Source: Bradyrhizobium sp. 149 (GTDB lineage Bacteria > Pseudomonadota > Alphaproteobacteria > Rhizobiales > Xanthobacteraceae). Taken from it: a stretch of 64,000 nt of DNA. Positions within the stretch are counted from its first letter, which is position 1, and each line of letters begins with the position of its first letter. Positions 51,916-60,610 of this stretch are shown one piece after another. The stretch covers positions 186,001-250,000 of the forward strand of contig NZ_JADPKK010000019.1 in the NCBI RefSeq assembly GCF_023073915.1. The letters run 5' to 3'. The notes beneath the pieces are model-generated. The model was not told where the DNA came from. It ran no database searches and saw only the letters and a program-made list of their open reading frames with translations. Made by a program: the position numbers and the translations under genes.

Positions 51916-51990
51916 GCCGGCTTAGCTCAGCGGTAGAGCAGCGGTTTTGTAAACCGAAGGTCGGGGGTTCAATCCCCTCAGCCGGCACCA
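51916..51990 (+). tRNA. tRNA-Thr (TGT)
   Basis: A 75-base cloverleaf: acceptor GCCGGCT/AGCCGGC, D-arm GCTCAGCGGTAGAGC, anticodon loop TTTGTAA with anticodon TGT, and T-loop GGTTCAATCC; CCA is encoded. Confidence 0.96.
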
Positions 51991-52009
51991 GCTCTTGACG
52001 CGGGAGCCC

Positions 52010-52423
52010 TCAGTCCGAATTCTTCTGGACGCTGCTCTGCTGGAAATGCTGGGCGCCGGAGATCTCGATCCAGGTATGTTTAGATCGTTCGAAAACCGAT
52101 TTGATCGGAGCGGGAAAATTCGGGTCTGCGATCACACCAACAGCAACACCGATCATCGCAGGCAGATTGTCTGCTTTCCAATAGACCGTTGAACCACAGT
52201 CGGAACAAAAATAGCTGCGGACCTTACCGCCGCATGCGGCTGTCCGGACGTACTCCTTCGCCGCTCCCGAGATCGTGACGTCCTCCGCCGGATAGAACGC
52301 ACCAACACCGAACGGCGCGCCAGTTCGGCGCTGGCAGTCGATGCAATGGCAGGCAACGACGAGGTCTGATGGCCCCGGAAGCGACAGCGCAAGAGCGCCG
52401 CAACGACATCGGGCATGGATCAT
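52010..52423 (-). CDS. GFA family protein (CENP-V/formaldehyde-activating type)
   Basis: The 137-residue protein has the zinc-binding Cys set of GFA proteins: RCRCGAL (residues 5-11), CHCIDCQRRTG (about 25-35) and FCSDCGSTVYW (about 72-82). Members bind zinc and are annotated glutathione-dependent formaldehyde-activating, though most have unknown substrates. It is a cytosolic enzyme-like protein, alone on its strand between tRNA-Thr and a methyltransferase gene. Confidence 0.88.
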   Translation of the reverse strand: MIHARCRCGALALSLPGPSDLVVACHCIDCQRRTGAPFGVGAFYPAEDVTISGAAKEYVRTAACGGKVRSYFCSDCGSTVYWKADNLPAMIGVAVGVIADPNFPAPIKSVFERSKHTWIEISGAQHFQQSSVQKNSD

Positions 52424-52489
52424 CGGGATTCACTCCTCCCTCGTGAGTCGGCCGGTTCCATGGTCCAGACAAAGGGAGCGCAATCCGGG

Positions 52490-53173
52490 CTACAATTGAT
52501 CCAGCCGCCACAGCCCGAGGCTCTTGTCGCGCCAGCCGCCACCGCCCTCATCACAACGCTCGTTGATCAGCGCGCGCGGTGCCGGCCAGTCGAACGGCGC
52601 CCTCTCCATGTTCAACGCCCGCCAGTCGCCGTCCTCGCAATCCCGATTGCCGTCCCATTCGGGGAACGTCGTGACCAGCAGGAAATGCGCGCCGCTCGTG
52701 CGAAAGCCTGCAACGGCACGGGCAATGTTATCGAAGCTCAAATGCACCAGGCAGTCCCGGCACAGAATAACATCCGCGCGCGGCAGCGCATCGCGCGTGA
52801 TGTCGGCAACGAGAAACCGGCCGGACAGCTCGCCGCCCGCCACGCGCCGGCGATTGGCCGCGATCAGCGACGGCACGATATCGATGCCGGTGTAGTCGAG
52901 ATCCAGCTTCACGCGGCCGATCCAGCCAGCGTCGCCGCAGGGCGCATCGAGCAGCGAGCGCGCGCCGAGCCGCTGCAGCAGTGGAGGCAGCTCATCCCGG
53001 ATCGCAGCCGTCGCCAGATCTTCCGAGCCGAGGCCGGAGACCGAACTGGCGGCGCCCCACAGGTTCGTCTGCTCGATCCGCTCGAACCGCGCGGCCAGAT
53101 CGAGGCCGGCAAAATTCTCGCGATCGGCGACGAAGCGCTCGTGGGCGAGCACGGATGGTCGATCGGCGATCAT
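52490..53173 (-). CDS. class I SAM-dependent methyltransferase
   Basis: The 227-residue protein has a methyltransferase Rossmann core with motif I as LLDAPCGDAGWI (about 77-88), IVPSLIAANRR (motif II), and DVILCRDCLVHLSF (about 134). The CGD type is common in small-molecule methyltransferases. It is 79 bases downstream of a second methyltransferase on the same strand. They differ in motif I, so they are not tandem duplicates. Confidence 0.85.
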   Translation of the reverse strand: MIADRPSVLAHERFVADRENFAGLDLAARFERIEQTNLWGAASSVSGLGSEDLATAAIRDELPPLLQRLGARSLLDAPCGDAGWIGRVKLDLDYTGIDIVPSLIAANRRRVAGGELSGRFLVADITRDALPRADVILCRDCLVHLSFDNIARAVAGFRTSGAHFLLVTTFPEWDGNRDCEDGDWRALNMERAPFDWPAPRALINERCDEGGGGWRDKSLGLWRLDQL

Positions 53174-53252
53174 AGGGCGGACCCCAAATCAAGATTCCGT
53201 CGCGAACACACTAGCAGTTCGGCTTCGCGTCCGAAATCGCCGGCCTCGTCCC

Positions 53253-53972
53253 TCAAGCCGGCTTCTGCCACTCCATGATGTGGAAAAACGGCACCCGGCG
53301 GTAACGGGCAATTCTGTCGGGATCACCGCCCGTAGGCTGCGGCTCGACGAACAGACGCAACTGGAGTCCGTGATCCAGCAGCAGCGTCATGTAGGTGCTG
53401 AGCGGACGATGCCAGTTCTGAACTCGGATGCGGCGCCAAGTCACCCAGGTCGGCCGCTCGTCCATGTAATGATCGATGATGAAGCGCAAGGCGCCATCGC
53501 CGTCACGCGTCCAGCCCTCGGGCGGACCGGCGGTGTTGAAGCTGGTCAGGTTCGCGATCAGCAGCGTACCGCCCGGCCGCAGCGCTGCCGCCATCTTCGC
53601 GATAGCTCCAGCGAGATCGGGTATGTCGATCAGGCTGAGATAGCTGACGACGAGGTCATAGGAGGCATCCACCTCCATTGTTTCGGCTCGGCCGAGCCGG
53701 TAGTCGCCCTGCGGGTCCAACTCCATGGCACGCGCGAGCAGCGCTTCGGTCGGATCGACGCCAGTAGTGCGGATGCCGGCGCGCTGCATGATGCGACAGA
53801 AGCGCCCGTCCCCGCAGCCGACGTCGAGCGCATTGCGGAAGCCTCGCCCCTCGATCCGCGCCCGCATCGGCGCGTCCAGCACGAAGCGGCGGCCATAGTC
53901 GCCGTCCTCGCCCTGCTCGACGATCCAGGCGATCGCGGATTCGGCCCAGCCGTCGCTGACATCGTCGTTCAT
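53253..53972 (-). CDS. class I SAM-dependent methyltransferase (Methyltransf_11/25 type)
   Basis: This 239-residue protein has motif I as ALDVGCGDGRFCRIM (about 46-60), VDPTEALLARA (motif II), YDLVVSYLSLIDIPD (motif IV, about 107) and RPGGTLLIAN (about 129). The VGCGDGR glycine-rich loop is classical. It is followed by another methyltransferase gene on the same strand, so the pair may work on a common small molecule. Substrate unknown. Confidence 0.88.
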   Translation of the reverse strand: MNDDVSDGWAESAIAWIVEQGEDGDYGRRFVLDAPMRARIEGRGFRNALDVGCGDGRFCRIMQRAGIRTTGVDPTEALLARAMELDPQGDYRLGRAETMEVDASYDLVVSYLSLIDIPDLAGAIAKMAAALRPGGTLLIANLTSFNTAGPPEGWTRDGDGALRFIIDHYMDERPTWVTWRRIRVQNWHRPLSTYMTLLLDHGLQLRLFVEPQPTGGDPDRIARYRRVPFFHIMEWQKPA

Positions 53973-54072
53973 GGGGCGACCTTCGGGAATGCATATTGGC
54001 CGCGCGCGTCGCGGGCGCGGCTACTGACCACAGATCGGATCAGAGTTCAACATGAGGTAGATTGCAGCAACG

Positions 54073-54186
54073 ATGCGCCCGACCACCGCCAAAGAAAGGG
54101 CCAGGATCGCCGCCGGCGCGGCGACGGCCGTCGTCATGACGGCCGTGCTGCTCGTACTCGCGCTCAGTTTCCTGCTGGCAGGATAG
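54073..54186 (+). CDS. 37-residue putative membrane peptide
   Basis: ATG 54073 opens a 37-residue frame: a basic start (RPTTAKERARI), then a single hydrophobic helix (VVMTAVLLVLALSFLLAG). It fits a small single-pass inner-membrane protein. The ribosome site is weak (GAGGTAG, 13 bases upstream), so confidence is modest. It is in the gap between opposing genes. Confidence 0.4.
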   Translation: MRPTTAKERARIAAGAATAVVMTAVLLVLALSFLLAG

Positions 54187-54218
54187 GAGCCGCTGCGGAC
54201 GAACGCCGCCGCGCAGAA

Positions 54219-55916
54219 CTACGCGGCGCGCACCGTCCGGAGGAATTTTCCGACTTCGTCCTTCAGCCGGTTGCTGTCGGTCGCCAGCGTCTTGGCGGTG
54301 GACAGCACTTGCGAGGAGGCCGAGCCGGTCTCGGCCGCACCGCGCTGCACGTCGGTGATGTTGGTGGAGACCTGCTGGGTGCCGTGGGCGGCCTGCTGCA
54401 CGTTGCGCGAGATCTCCTGGGTCGCGGCGCCCTGCTCCTCCACCGCCGCGGCAATGGTCGACGACACTTCCGAGAGCCGCTCGATCGTCGCGGAGATGTC
54501 GCGGATCGCGTTGACGGATTCCTGGGTCGCGGTCTGAATGCCGGAAATCTGCTGGCTGATCTCGCCGGTCGCCTTCGCGGTCTGCTCGGCCAGCGTCTTC
54601 ACCTCGGCGGCAACGACCGCAAAGCCGCGGCCGGCCTCGCCGGCACGTGCCGCCTCGATCGTGGCATTGAGCGCCAGCAGGTTGGTCTGGCCGGCGATGG
54701 TGTTGATCAGCTCGACGACGGCGCCGATGCGCGTCGCGGCAACCGAGAGCTCGCTGACGCGCACCGTCGTGGTGCGGGCCTGGCCGACGGCCTCGCCCGC
54801 CATGCGTGCGGATTCCTGCACCTGCCGGCTGATCTCGTTGACCGAGGAGGACAGCTCCTCAGTGGCCGTCGCAACCGACTGCACGTTGCTGGTGGCTTCG
54901 CCCGACGCGACCGCGACGACCGAGGTCAGCTCTTGCGCGCGTTGCGCGGTGGTGGCCAGCGTCGAGGACGACGCTTCGAGCTCGGTGGACGCCGAGCCCA
55001 CCGTCTCGATGATCTCGCCGACCGCCCGTTCGAAGCCATCGGCAAGGTTGACCATATCGCGCTTGCGCTGCTCGGCGGCCTGCTTCTCGGTTTCGACCTG
55101 CGAAGCCTTGAGGCCCTCGACCTCGATGCCGTTGGTTTTGAAGATTTCGACGGTCCTGGCCATGTCGCCGATCTCGTCGCGCCGGTCCTTCTCGGGCACC
55201 TCGGTCTTGAGATCGTTGCGGGCAAGACCTTCCATGGCGAGCTTGAGGCGGGCAATCGGCCGGGACATCGCGTTGAGACCGATGAACAGCGCGATCGCGA
55301 TGCCCAGGACCAGGCCGCCGGCGCTGACGCCGATCACGGTCCAGGTCGCGGATCTGGCGTCGCGGTTGAGGGCGTCCTTGCGCTTGGCGACCGCCTGTGC
55401 GGTTTCGCCCACGAACTGGGCAATGCGCCCCAGGGCCGCATCCATCACCGGATCGCACTCCTTGTGCGCACGTTCGGCTGCCTTTGCATTCTCTTCGGGG
55501 CTGCTGGCAAGCGAGCCTGCCTTCAGCACCGGATCGCAGCCGGCGAACACGGCTTTCAACTGGTCGCCGATGCTCTTGATCTGGCTCGCACGCGTCGGAT
55601 CGTCCTGCTCCGCCGCCTCCAGGAATTGACGAATCTCGTCGCGATTCTGGGTCGCGGTCTTGAGGCGGTTGGCGTTGCCCGCCTCCGTCGCCTCGGTGAA
55701 GACCGCATAGAGCGCGGCATGATAGGTCTCCGCGCGGCGCTGGGCCCGTGTCAGGTTGAGCGCCGAGGATTGCGCTGCGGAGAGCTCGGCGAAGCCGTCG
55801 ACGGTCGCCGAGAGTTCGCGCGTCCCGAAGCCGGCCACGGCGACCATGGCACAGCCCATTACGGCCACGATCAGCGCGACCTTCCAGACGATTTTCAGAT
55901 TGTTCAAAACGCTCAT
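54219..55916 (-). CDS. methyl-accepting chemotaxis protein
   Basis: The 565-residue protein has TM1 (about 10-32), a four-helix-type periplasmic sensor (residues 35-185), TM2 (about 190-213), a HAMP domain and a C-terminal signalling domain. The hairpin tip includes [22 protein letters not shown] (about 440-461), flanked by methylation helices with Ala/Glu pairs. It relays periplasmic signals to CheA and CheW. I start at ATG 55916 (MSVLNNL), which gives the usual short cytosolic N-terminus. No che genes are nearby. Confidence 0.92.
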   Translation of the reverse strand: MSVLNNLKIVWKVALIVAVMGCAMVAVAGFGTRELSATVDGFAELSAAQSSALNLTRAQRRAETYHAALYAVFTEATEAGNANRLKTATQNRDEIRQFLEAAEQDDPTRASQIKSIGDQLKAVFAGCDPVLKAGSLASSPEENAKAAERAHKECDPVMDAALGRIAQFVGETAQAVAKRKDALNRDARSATWTVIGVSAGGLVLGIAIALFIGLNAMSRPIARLKLAMEGLARNDLKTEVPEKDRRDEIGDMARTVEIFKTNGIEVEGLKASQVETEKQAAEQRKRDMVNLADGFERAVGEIIETVGSASTELEASSSTLATTAQRAQELTSVVAVASGEATSNVQSVATATEELSSSVNEISRQVQESARMAGEAVGQARTTTVRVSELSVAATRIGAVVELINTIAGQTNLLALNATIEAARAGEAGRGFAVVAAEVKTLAEQTAKATGEISQQISGIQTATQESVNAIRDISATIERLSEVSSTIAAAVEEQGAATQEISRNVQQAAHGTQQVSTNITDVQRGAAETGSASSQVLSTAKTLATDSNRLKDEVGKFLRTVRAA

Positions 55917-56160
55917 TGCAGCCGTCCCAACGATTTTCCGCCGAAGCATATTCCCAGCAGCGTGCATTGGAACTGGTGGACGTTAAGATTTGATGCCAGA
56001 TATCCCGAGCAGCATTACGGAAAAACAACCTTTTGGGGTCTCCGGGTAAGCCTGGCGTAAGCCTCCGCCCTGCGGGCGCGACCTGATAGGAACCGGCCCG
56101 GAACCGGTCGCCGGCGTCAGCCGTTGTCCGTCCATGCGGATCAGGGAAGAAAACCGAAAC

Positions 56161-56352
56161 ATGTTTCTGCTGTCGACGGTCACGCTGTGCTGTGGCGCCG
56201 TGGCTGGCGCAGTTGCGCTGTTCGAGCCGACACTGGGGCGGGCTCCGGCAAGGCAGATGGCCGAAAGGACGCCGATCGACGTGACCGCGCCGACACAGGT
56301 TCGGGTGGTCGGGGCGCCGTTTGAGCCCAACGTCAATCCGCGGGAGCGGTAG
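56161..56352 (+). CDS. 63-residue small membrane or exported protein
   Basis: ATG 56161 opens a 63-residue protein with a hydrophobic start (MFLLSTVTLCCGAVAGAVALF, two Cys) and a Pro/Thr-rich tail (TPIDVTAPTQVRVVG). An in-frame ATG at 56134 is possible, but the shorter form has the better ribosome site (AGGGAAG). It could be a small lipoprotein-like or anchored protein. No family is recognised. Confidence 0.5.
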   Translation: MFLLSTVTLCCGAVAGAVALFEPTLGRAPARQMAERTPIDVTAPTQVRVVGAPFEPNVNPRER

Positions 56353-56355
56353 CGC

Positions 56356-56520
56356 TCACCTCGGCGAGACTTCATTGCCCTCTTCGGGCCGTCCCTGCTC
56401 GCGCACCAACTCTTCCACGAACGCGATCACCTCCGCCCGTTTGTCCGGCGGGAGCGACAGGAACGCGCGGACGAGTCTCAAGCCCTCCGCCTCGGCCGAA
56501 TGGTCTGCTTTGGCATCCAT
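56356..56520 (-). CDS. 54-residue small helical protein
   Basis: The 54-residue frame from ATG 56520 has a helix-rich sequence (EGLRLVRAFLSLPPDKRAEVIAFVEELV). This RAFL...PDKRAEVIAFVE type of sequence resembles small helical proteins in Bradyrhizobium, from memory; I am not certain of the family. Its stop is 3 bases from the stop of the converging gene at 56352. Confidence 0.55.
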   Translation of the reverse strand: MDAKADHSAEAEGLRLVRAFLSLPPDKRAEVIAFVEELVREQGRPEEGNEVSPR

Positions 56521-56623
56521 TCCCCACTGTCGGGCGGCCGGGAAAAATATGCAATCCCCACCCGAACACCCTTCTTGATTCGGCCGGCCAGCTTTGCTGG
56601 AATAGGTGCAACAGGGGTGCACC

Positions 56624-57001
56624 ATGAAGTGGATCGCGGAACGCGACGCGCTGATCGCGCAGACAATGGCCTTCGTCCAATCGGTAACCGGCAAAAAGGA
56701 TGATCTGCATCCACCGGAGATCCCGATGGCGGCAGCGGCCGGACCGGTGCAGATCGTCACCGTCAACACCGTCGTCGAGGCCGAGCCATTCCAGGCAGCT
56801 CCGCCGCCTCAGCCCCTCCCTCTCCCGCCGCCCCGGGTGGCGAGCCACGACGTCCGCACCGAGATGCACGCCCGCATCGCCAATTTCCGCAAGCATCAGG
56901 AGCGGTTCGAGCGCGAACGCGAGGAATATTGCGCGGCCACCCTGACCAAACTGCGCGCCGGCATCCGCGACGCCTCCCCCCGTCCCCCGGCTGAAAAGTA
57001 A
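56624..57001 (+). CDS. Pro-rich small protein with C-terminal helix
   Basis: This 125-residue protein has a helical start (WIAERDALIAQTMAFVQSV), a Pro-rich middle (APPPQPLPLPPPRV, about 60-73), and a charged C-terminal helix (EMHARIANFRKHQERFERER, about 80-99). The layout is of a linker-plus-coiled-coil protein. No known domain is recognised. I start at ATG 56624; an ATG at 56606 would add 6 residues. It is convergent with the following small gene at 57024. Confidence 0.6.
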   Translation: MKWIAERDALIAQTMAFVQSVTGKKDDLHPPEIPMAAAAGPVQIVTVNTVVEAEPFQAAPPPQPLPLPPPRVASHDVRTEMHARIANFRKHQERFEREREEYCAATLTKLRAGIRDASPRPPAEK

Positions 57002-57023
57002 AGCCCGGCCTGCCGTCGCGGGC

Positions 57024-57131
57024 CTAAAGCCAGGACCACACCAGCCAGAGATTGGCCGCGCAGGCGCCGAACAGGGCCAGCGTCAGGGGCAGCAGCATGT
57101 GCCCGCAAGAGGTTTTCAGGTCGGTCGTCAT
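57024..57131 (-). CDS. 35-residue membrane peptide
   Basis: ATG 57131 opens a 35-residue frame: MTTDLKTSCGHMLLPLTLALFGACAANLWLVWSWL, shown here in two parts as a polar start (MTTDLKTSC) and a hydrophobic helix (LLPLTLALFGACAANLWLV). It fits a small single-pass membrane protein. It is below the usual length cutoff and lacks a strong ribosome site. Confidence 0.45.
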   Translation of the reverse strand: MTTDLKTSCGHMLLPLTLALFGACAANLWLVWSWL

Positions 57132-57305
57132 GACCGAAAACATCCGCTGATTCCGCCAACCGAGTCCCGGGGATTCTTTTTTTCGGGATTCAGGACTCGT
57201 TAAGGACTCACGGCCCGGCGGCCTCGATCACGGCCGCGTGATCGACCGGCTGATCGGAACCCTCTTCCCGCAAAGTCGTTAACGCGCTTTCCGGGAGCGG
57301 GAAGA

Positions 57306-57560
57306 ATGCCGTACGCGCTGTTTTGCAACGACGCCCAGATCAGCAAAGCCTACCCGAGCGATTCCGATGTCTGGAAGCTCGCGCAGCGGAGTGGCCTCGT
57401 GGTGGATGTCAGTGCCGACGACGATCGCCCCGGGCCACGCCGGGTGCTCGACAACGATTACGAGATCAAGCCGTGCCGCGCCGCACAGGGCGAGGACCCC
57501 GCCAGGAACAAGGCCGAGGCCGACAGCCAGGCCAGGATGGAGCTCGAGCTGAATTCGTGA
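57306..57560 (+). CDS. 84-residue conserved-looking hypothetical protein
   Basis: The protein (MPYALFCNDAQISKAYPSDSD...) is soluble, with an N-terminal strand-helix unit (ALFCNDAQISKAYPS, then VWKLAQRSG), two more strands (LVVDVSADD and YEIKPC) and an acidic helical tail. ATG 57306 follows a good GGGAGCGGGAAGA site. I do not recognise a named family. The single-gene unit precedes an opposing secreted protein gene. Confidence 0.65.
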   Translation: MPYALFCNDAQISKAYPSDSDVWKLAQRSGLVVDVSADDDRPGPRRVLDNDYEIKPCRAAQGEDPARNKAEADSQARMELELNS

Positions 57561-57638
57561 GGTCCGGCCGGAAGCCGGGAAGTCGGAGCCAAGAAACTCT
57601 GAGGCGAAAATCTCGGGCCGAAAATCTCGGGCGAAATC

Positions 57639-57881
57639 TCAGGGCGTCGCGGTCGCCAGCGAGGCCTGCTCGCCAGCCAGAGCCACGCAGGCCCTCCGGC
57701 GATGCAGCCCACGGATCGCGCCGGTGACCTTCAGCACCTTGCCGGAGGGGCAAGAGACGTCCTTGACGAAGGCGACCTCATAGGGTGCCAGCATCAGAGG
57801 CTCGGATTTGAGGATTGTTTGGGCAGAGCACGGCAAACCGACCAAGCACGAGAGCGCCACTGCCGACACCAAGATACGCAT
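57639..57881 (-). CDS. secreted small protein (DUF6719-like)
   Basis: This 80-residue protein has a signal peptide (ILVSAVALSCLVGLPCSAQ, cleavage near 21). The mature part (LKSEPLMLAPYEVAFVKDVS, then CPSGKVLKVTGAIRGLHRRR) resembles what I recall as a small Bradyrhizobium family, possibly DUF6719. Two Cys could form a disulphide. It is likely periplasmic with unknown role. Confidence 0.6.
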   Translation of the reverse strand: MRILVSAVALSCLVGLPCSAQTILKSEPLMLAPYEVAFVKDVSCPSGKVLKVTGAIRGLHRRRACVALAGEQASLATATP

Positions 57882-58114
57882 GTCCGTCGTCCCACCTGCC
57901 CGTAATTCTCATATAACGCTTTCCGGAGCGCGAGTTCCGTAAGCGGGAAGAATTATTTTTGCTTTACTCGAGCCCCATGACGCGCGTGAGAAGGCGCCCG
58001 CCGAAACGTTTGCTAGCAAATGACGCGCCAGATGGTTCACGCAATGCAAACAGCTGGCAAACGAAAGGCCGGGAAGAGCCGGCCTTTGTCAGATCCAGGT
58101 TTGCTGCCGGCGGC

Positions 58115-58822
58115 TCAGTAGCGTGAGGCCGACGGACCGCCCCAGCCGAAGCGGTAATTCACGCCGACCTTGACGGTATGCTCGTCTTCCCGTCCGCGGA
58201 CGCCGACGATGTCGGCCGGGCCGGAGGTGAAGGTCGTGCTGCCAAAGTTGTAGTACTGGTACTCGGCCTTGGCCGACCAACTCGGCGCGAACATGTATTC
58301 GAGGCCGGCGCCGACGGTATAGCCGTCCTTGCTATTGCCGGTCGCGGTGAAGGCCTGTGGCACGCCGGCGATGTTCACGCCGAGGCCGCCATTGCGCCAG
58401 GCATAACCGCCCTTGGCGTAGAGCAGGGCCGGTCCCCAGGTGTAGCCGATGCGGCCGGTCACCGAGCCGAGCTGGTCGGTGTTGGAGGTCACCTGCGTGC
58501 CCAGCGGGAACGTGGCACCGTTGTTGTTGGTCGGCAGCCAGGAATACTGGGCCTCGACACCCACGACCCAGTTGGGCGCGAACTGGTAGTCGAAGCCGCC
58601 CTGCACGCCGCCCAGGAAGCGGGCGTCGCTCGACTGGAAGCTGCTGTCGCCGGCGAAGGCGCCGCCGACATGGCCGCCGATGTAGAAACCGGTCCAGTTG
58701 TAGATCACCTGCGGCGGCGTAGCGGCGGGAGCCTTGGTGTAGGTGCGCGCCTGCATGTCGGCTGCTGCAGCCGGCGCGGCCAGCGCAAGCAGGGCGACTG
58801 CGCCCAGCAAAATCGTCTTCAT
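58115..58822 (-). CDS. Omp31-like outer membrane beta-barrel protein
   Basis: This 235-residue protein has a signal peptide (ILLGAVALLALAAPAAAAD) and an eight-stranded beta-barrel of the Omp31/outer-membrane-protein group: WTGFYIGGHVGGAFAG (about 42-57), FDYQFAPNWVVGVEAQY (about 75-91), TGRIGYTWGPALLYAKGG (about 119-136), GAGLEYMFAPSW near 172, and terminal KVGVNYRFGW. I start at ATG 58822, where GGGG is 6 bases upstream; an ATG at 58828 is possible. It is likely an abundant outer-membrane porin-like protein. Confidence 0.9.
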   Translation of the reverse strand: MKTILLGAVALLALAAPAAAADMQARTYTKAPAATPPQVIYNWTGFYIGGHVGGAFAGDSSFQSSDARFLGGVQGGFDYQFAPNWVVGVEAQYSWLPTNNNGATFPLGTQVTSNTDQLGSVTGRIGYTWGPALLYAKGGYAWRNGGLGVNIAGVPQAFTATGNSKDGYTVGAGLEYMFAPSWSAKAEYQYYNFGSTTFTSGPADIVGVRGREDEHTVKVGVNYRFGWGGPSASRY

Positions 58823-59109
58823 GATCATCCCCGTTCTTTCATTTACAACACTCAGGAAACAACGTGGCGTGAATTGGGTTGCTTCGCGGCGATGCCGGAA
58901 CGTTGATCGTTCGTTACTGTGACGGAGCGGCAACAAGGCGATTTTGTTCCGTCAAATGGGCTTGTGCCGACTGCTTTTCGTCGCCTGCGCAAGACTGCCG
59001 TAGCAATCTGTCGCAAGGCGAAACCACCCCGTTCAAAGCTCGCCGAAAGTTGATCTGCCAGCTCCGGCGGCCTTTGTCCTATCACCAGCCGATGAAGGCG
59101 GACTTTGCG

Positions 59110-59556
59110 CTACCGCGCCATCTTTTCCAGTTCCGGAAAGGGTACGTAAACCGCGCCCGCGCACAGCTCGCTGGCTTTGTCGATGACACGATCGGCCCGG
59201 CCGTTGACGAAGATGACGGCGCGCTCACGCATGGTCTTGTAGCTGCCGTCGGTCTCGCGTGGGGTGAAGTGCAGGCAGCTGACATAGAATTGCCGGCCGC
59301 CAACCTCGCGCTGCACCGGCTCGGCCATGCTGGCCTCGCGCACGCCGACCGGATTGTTCAGATAGGCGCGCATCAGGGCCAGCGTGTCGCCGCGGAAATT
59401 GTCCGGGAACGGCTGCGGACCTCCGGCTTGGGTCCCTTCCATCAGAGACGGGCGATCACCGTCGCTGCCGAAACATCCCGTGAGCGCCAGCGGCAATGTC
59501 AGGATCGAAGCCAGGGTCAACGCCAAGCTCACCGCGCGTTTCGCCAGTCGCCGCAC
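59110..59556 (-). CDS. putative lipoprotein
   Basis: The 148-residue protein has a lipoprotein signal (LALTLASILTLPLALTGC, lipobox Cys at 28). The mature part has a mixed fold (FRGDTLALMRAYLNNPVGV, GGRQFYVSCLHFTPRE, ERAVIFVNGRADRVI) with no recognised domain. It is anchored in the envelope. A double Cys pair (SCL and LCAG) may be disulphide-linked. Confidence 0.7.
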   Translation of the reverse strand: MRRLAKRAVSLALTLASILTLPLALTGCFGSDGDRPSLMEGTQAGGPQPFPDNFRGDTLALMRAYLNNPVGVREASMAEPVQREVGGRQFYVSCLHFTPRETDGSYKTMRERAVIFVNGRADRVIDKASELCAGAVYVPFPELEKMAR

Positions 59557-59945
59557 AGCTTACGCTCTCCGCTCGATCAGTCTCGGAGACGTTCAGCTCC
59601 AAGGTTGCAATGACGCATGTCTACCGGTGTTTTGCCCGACGAGTCAAACGGCTTCGCAAAATCCGCAGAGCCGCCTCCGTCAATCCATTGATTTATCTAG
59701 CACCGGCTACCGTGCATGAGGTTGTTTTCGAGGTCTTGTTTGCGGCCGCCAAAATTGGCAGTCAAAACTTGCGCAGTCAAACTTTCGCAAGTTCAGACTT
59801 TCGGAAGTTGCTTGCGGGCTTCAGCATAGTCGTACCGGCCCGCCGCCAGCACCTCGCGCTTTCGCGCAAGGCGTGACGGCGGGCCGGGCCTGAATTCCTT
59901 ACGCGGCGGCGGGGCAATGCTGGAAGCCGCCGCGCGGGTTAGGCG
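59557..59945. other. 389-base gene-free region with hairpins
   Basis: No convincing gene is seen. Features include the 16-mer shared with 18152-18167 (59626-59641), an inverted repeat AACTTGCG/CGCAAGTT (59766-59793) within direct CAGTCAAA copies, and a long GC hairpin CCGGCCCGCCG/CGGCGGGCCGG (59835-59887) that may be a terminator. The plus frames are repeat-like and not coding. Confidence 0.6.
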
Positions 59946-60359
59946 TTAGCTGCGCTTGTCCATCGTGGCCGGCTTGGTCACCTCCGGCTGCGCCTTCAGC
60001 GACTTCTTCGCTGCCAGGTGCTTGTGGTGGTGGCGATGCGTGCGCACGGTCTTGTGCTCGTCCGGCGTGACCGCGGCGTTGGCGTTCATCGCCTTCGACT
60101 TGGTGTCCAGCTTGGCGCCCGCCTTGATATCGGTAGACTTGACGTCGGCGGCCTTGGCATTGGAAGCCTTGACGTCAGAGGCCTTCGCATCGGCCTTGAC
60201 GCCGGCCTCGGGTTTGGCGGCGGTGGTCGACACCTTGGTCTGGCTCTGGTCCGCCTTGATCACCGGCGTGGTCGTGGTGGTCTTGCCGACCTCGGCGGCG
60301 AAAGCCGGGGCTGCGATCACGGAAGCTGCGAGCAAGGCTGCGGAAATGGTCTTCAACAT
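59946..60359 (-). CDS. secreted Lys/Ala repeat protein with His-rich tail
   Basis: This 137-residue protein has a signal peptide (ISAALLAASVIAAPAFAAE, cleavage near 22). The mature part contains imperfect tandem units of the form (D/N)-V-K-A-S (DVKAS, NAKAA, DVKST, DIKAG; about residues 62-82) and then a His/Lys-rich stretch (THRHHHKHLAAKK, about 109-121). It is probably a disordered periplasmic protein; the His cluster may bind metal. A Thr-rich start (TTTTT) is also present. No known family is recognised. Confidence 0.65.
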   Translation of the reverse strand: MLKTISAALLAASVIAAPAFAAEVGKTTTTTPVIKADQSQTKVSTTAAKPEAGVKADAKASDVKASNAKAADVKSTDIKAGAKLDTKSKAMNANAAVTPDEHKTVRTHRHHHKHLAAKKSLKAQPEVTKPATMDKRS

Positions 60360-60610
60360 GGTTGGTCTCCTCTTGGAAGGATCTTGAGGCGGCACCCTCT
60401 CGCCAAACCCTAGATCGTAGGTGAGAGCCTAGGCGCGGCGCACTGAACCCAATCTGAAGCCCATCGCAGGCTTCCGTTCATCTCCATGACAAGTTTGTCA
60501 TCTGCGGCAGGGCGAATAGACCGGGCCGGCCGGGAATGTTTTTGCCCGCCGGGTGTTCCGGTCTCTGGGCAATCGTGTAGGATCGCCACATTCCATACGG
60601 GAGAACTTGG

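Noticed and set aside
51804..51998. 64-residue frame ending in a SSAVEQRFCKPKVGGSIPS sequence
   Set aside because: It reads through tRNA-Thr and is a common false gene.
53280..56060. 926-residue plus-strand frame over the methyltransferase and chemoreceptor genes
   Set aside because: It is a Gly/Leu/Arg-rich shadow through two well-supported genes, with no domain of its own.
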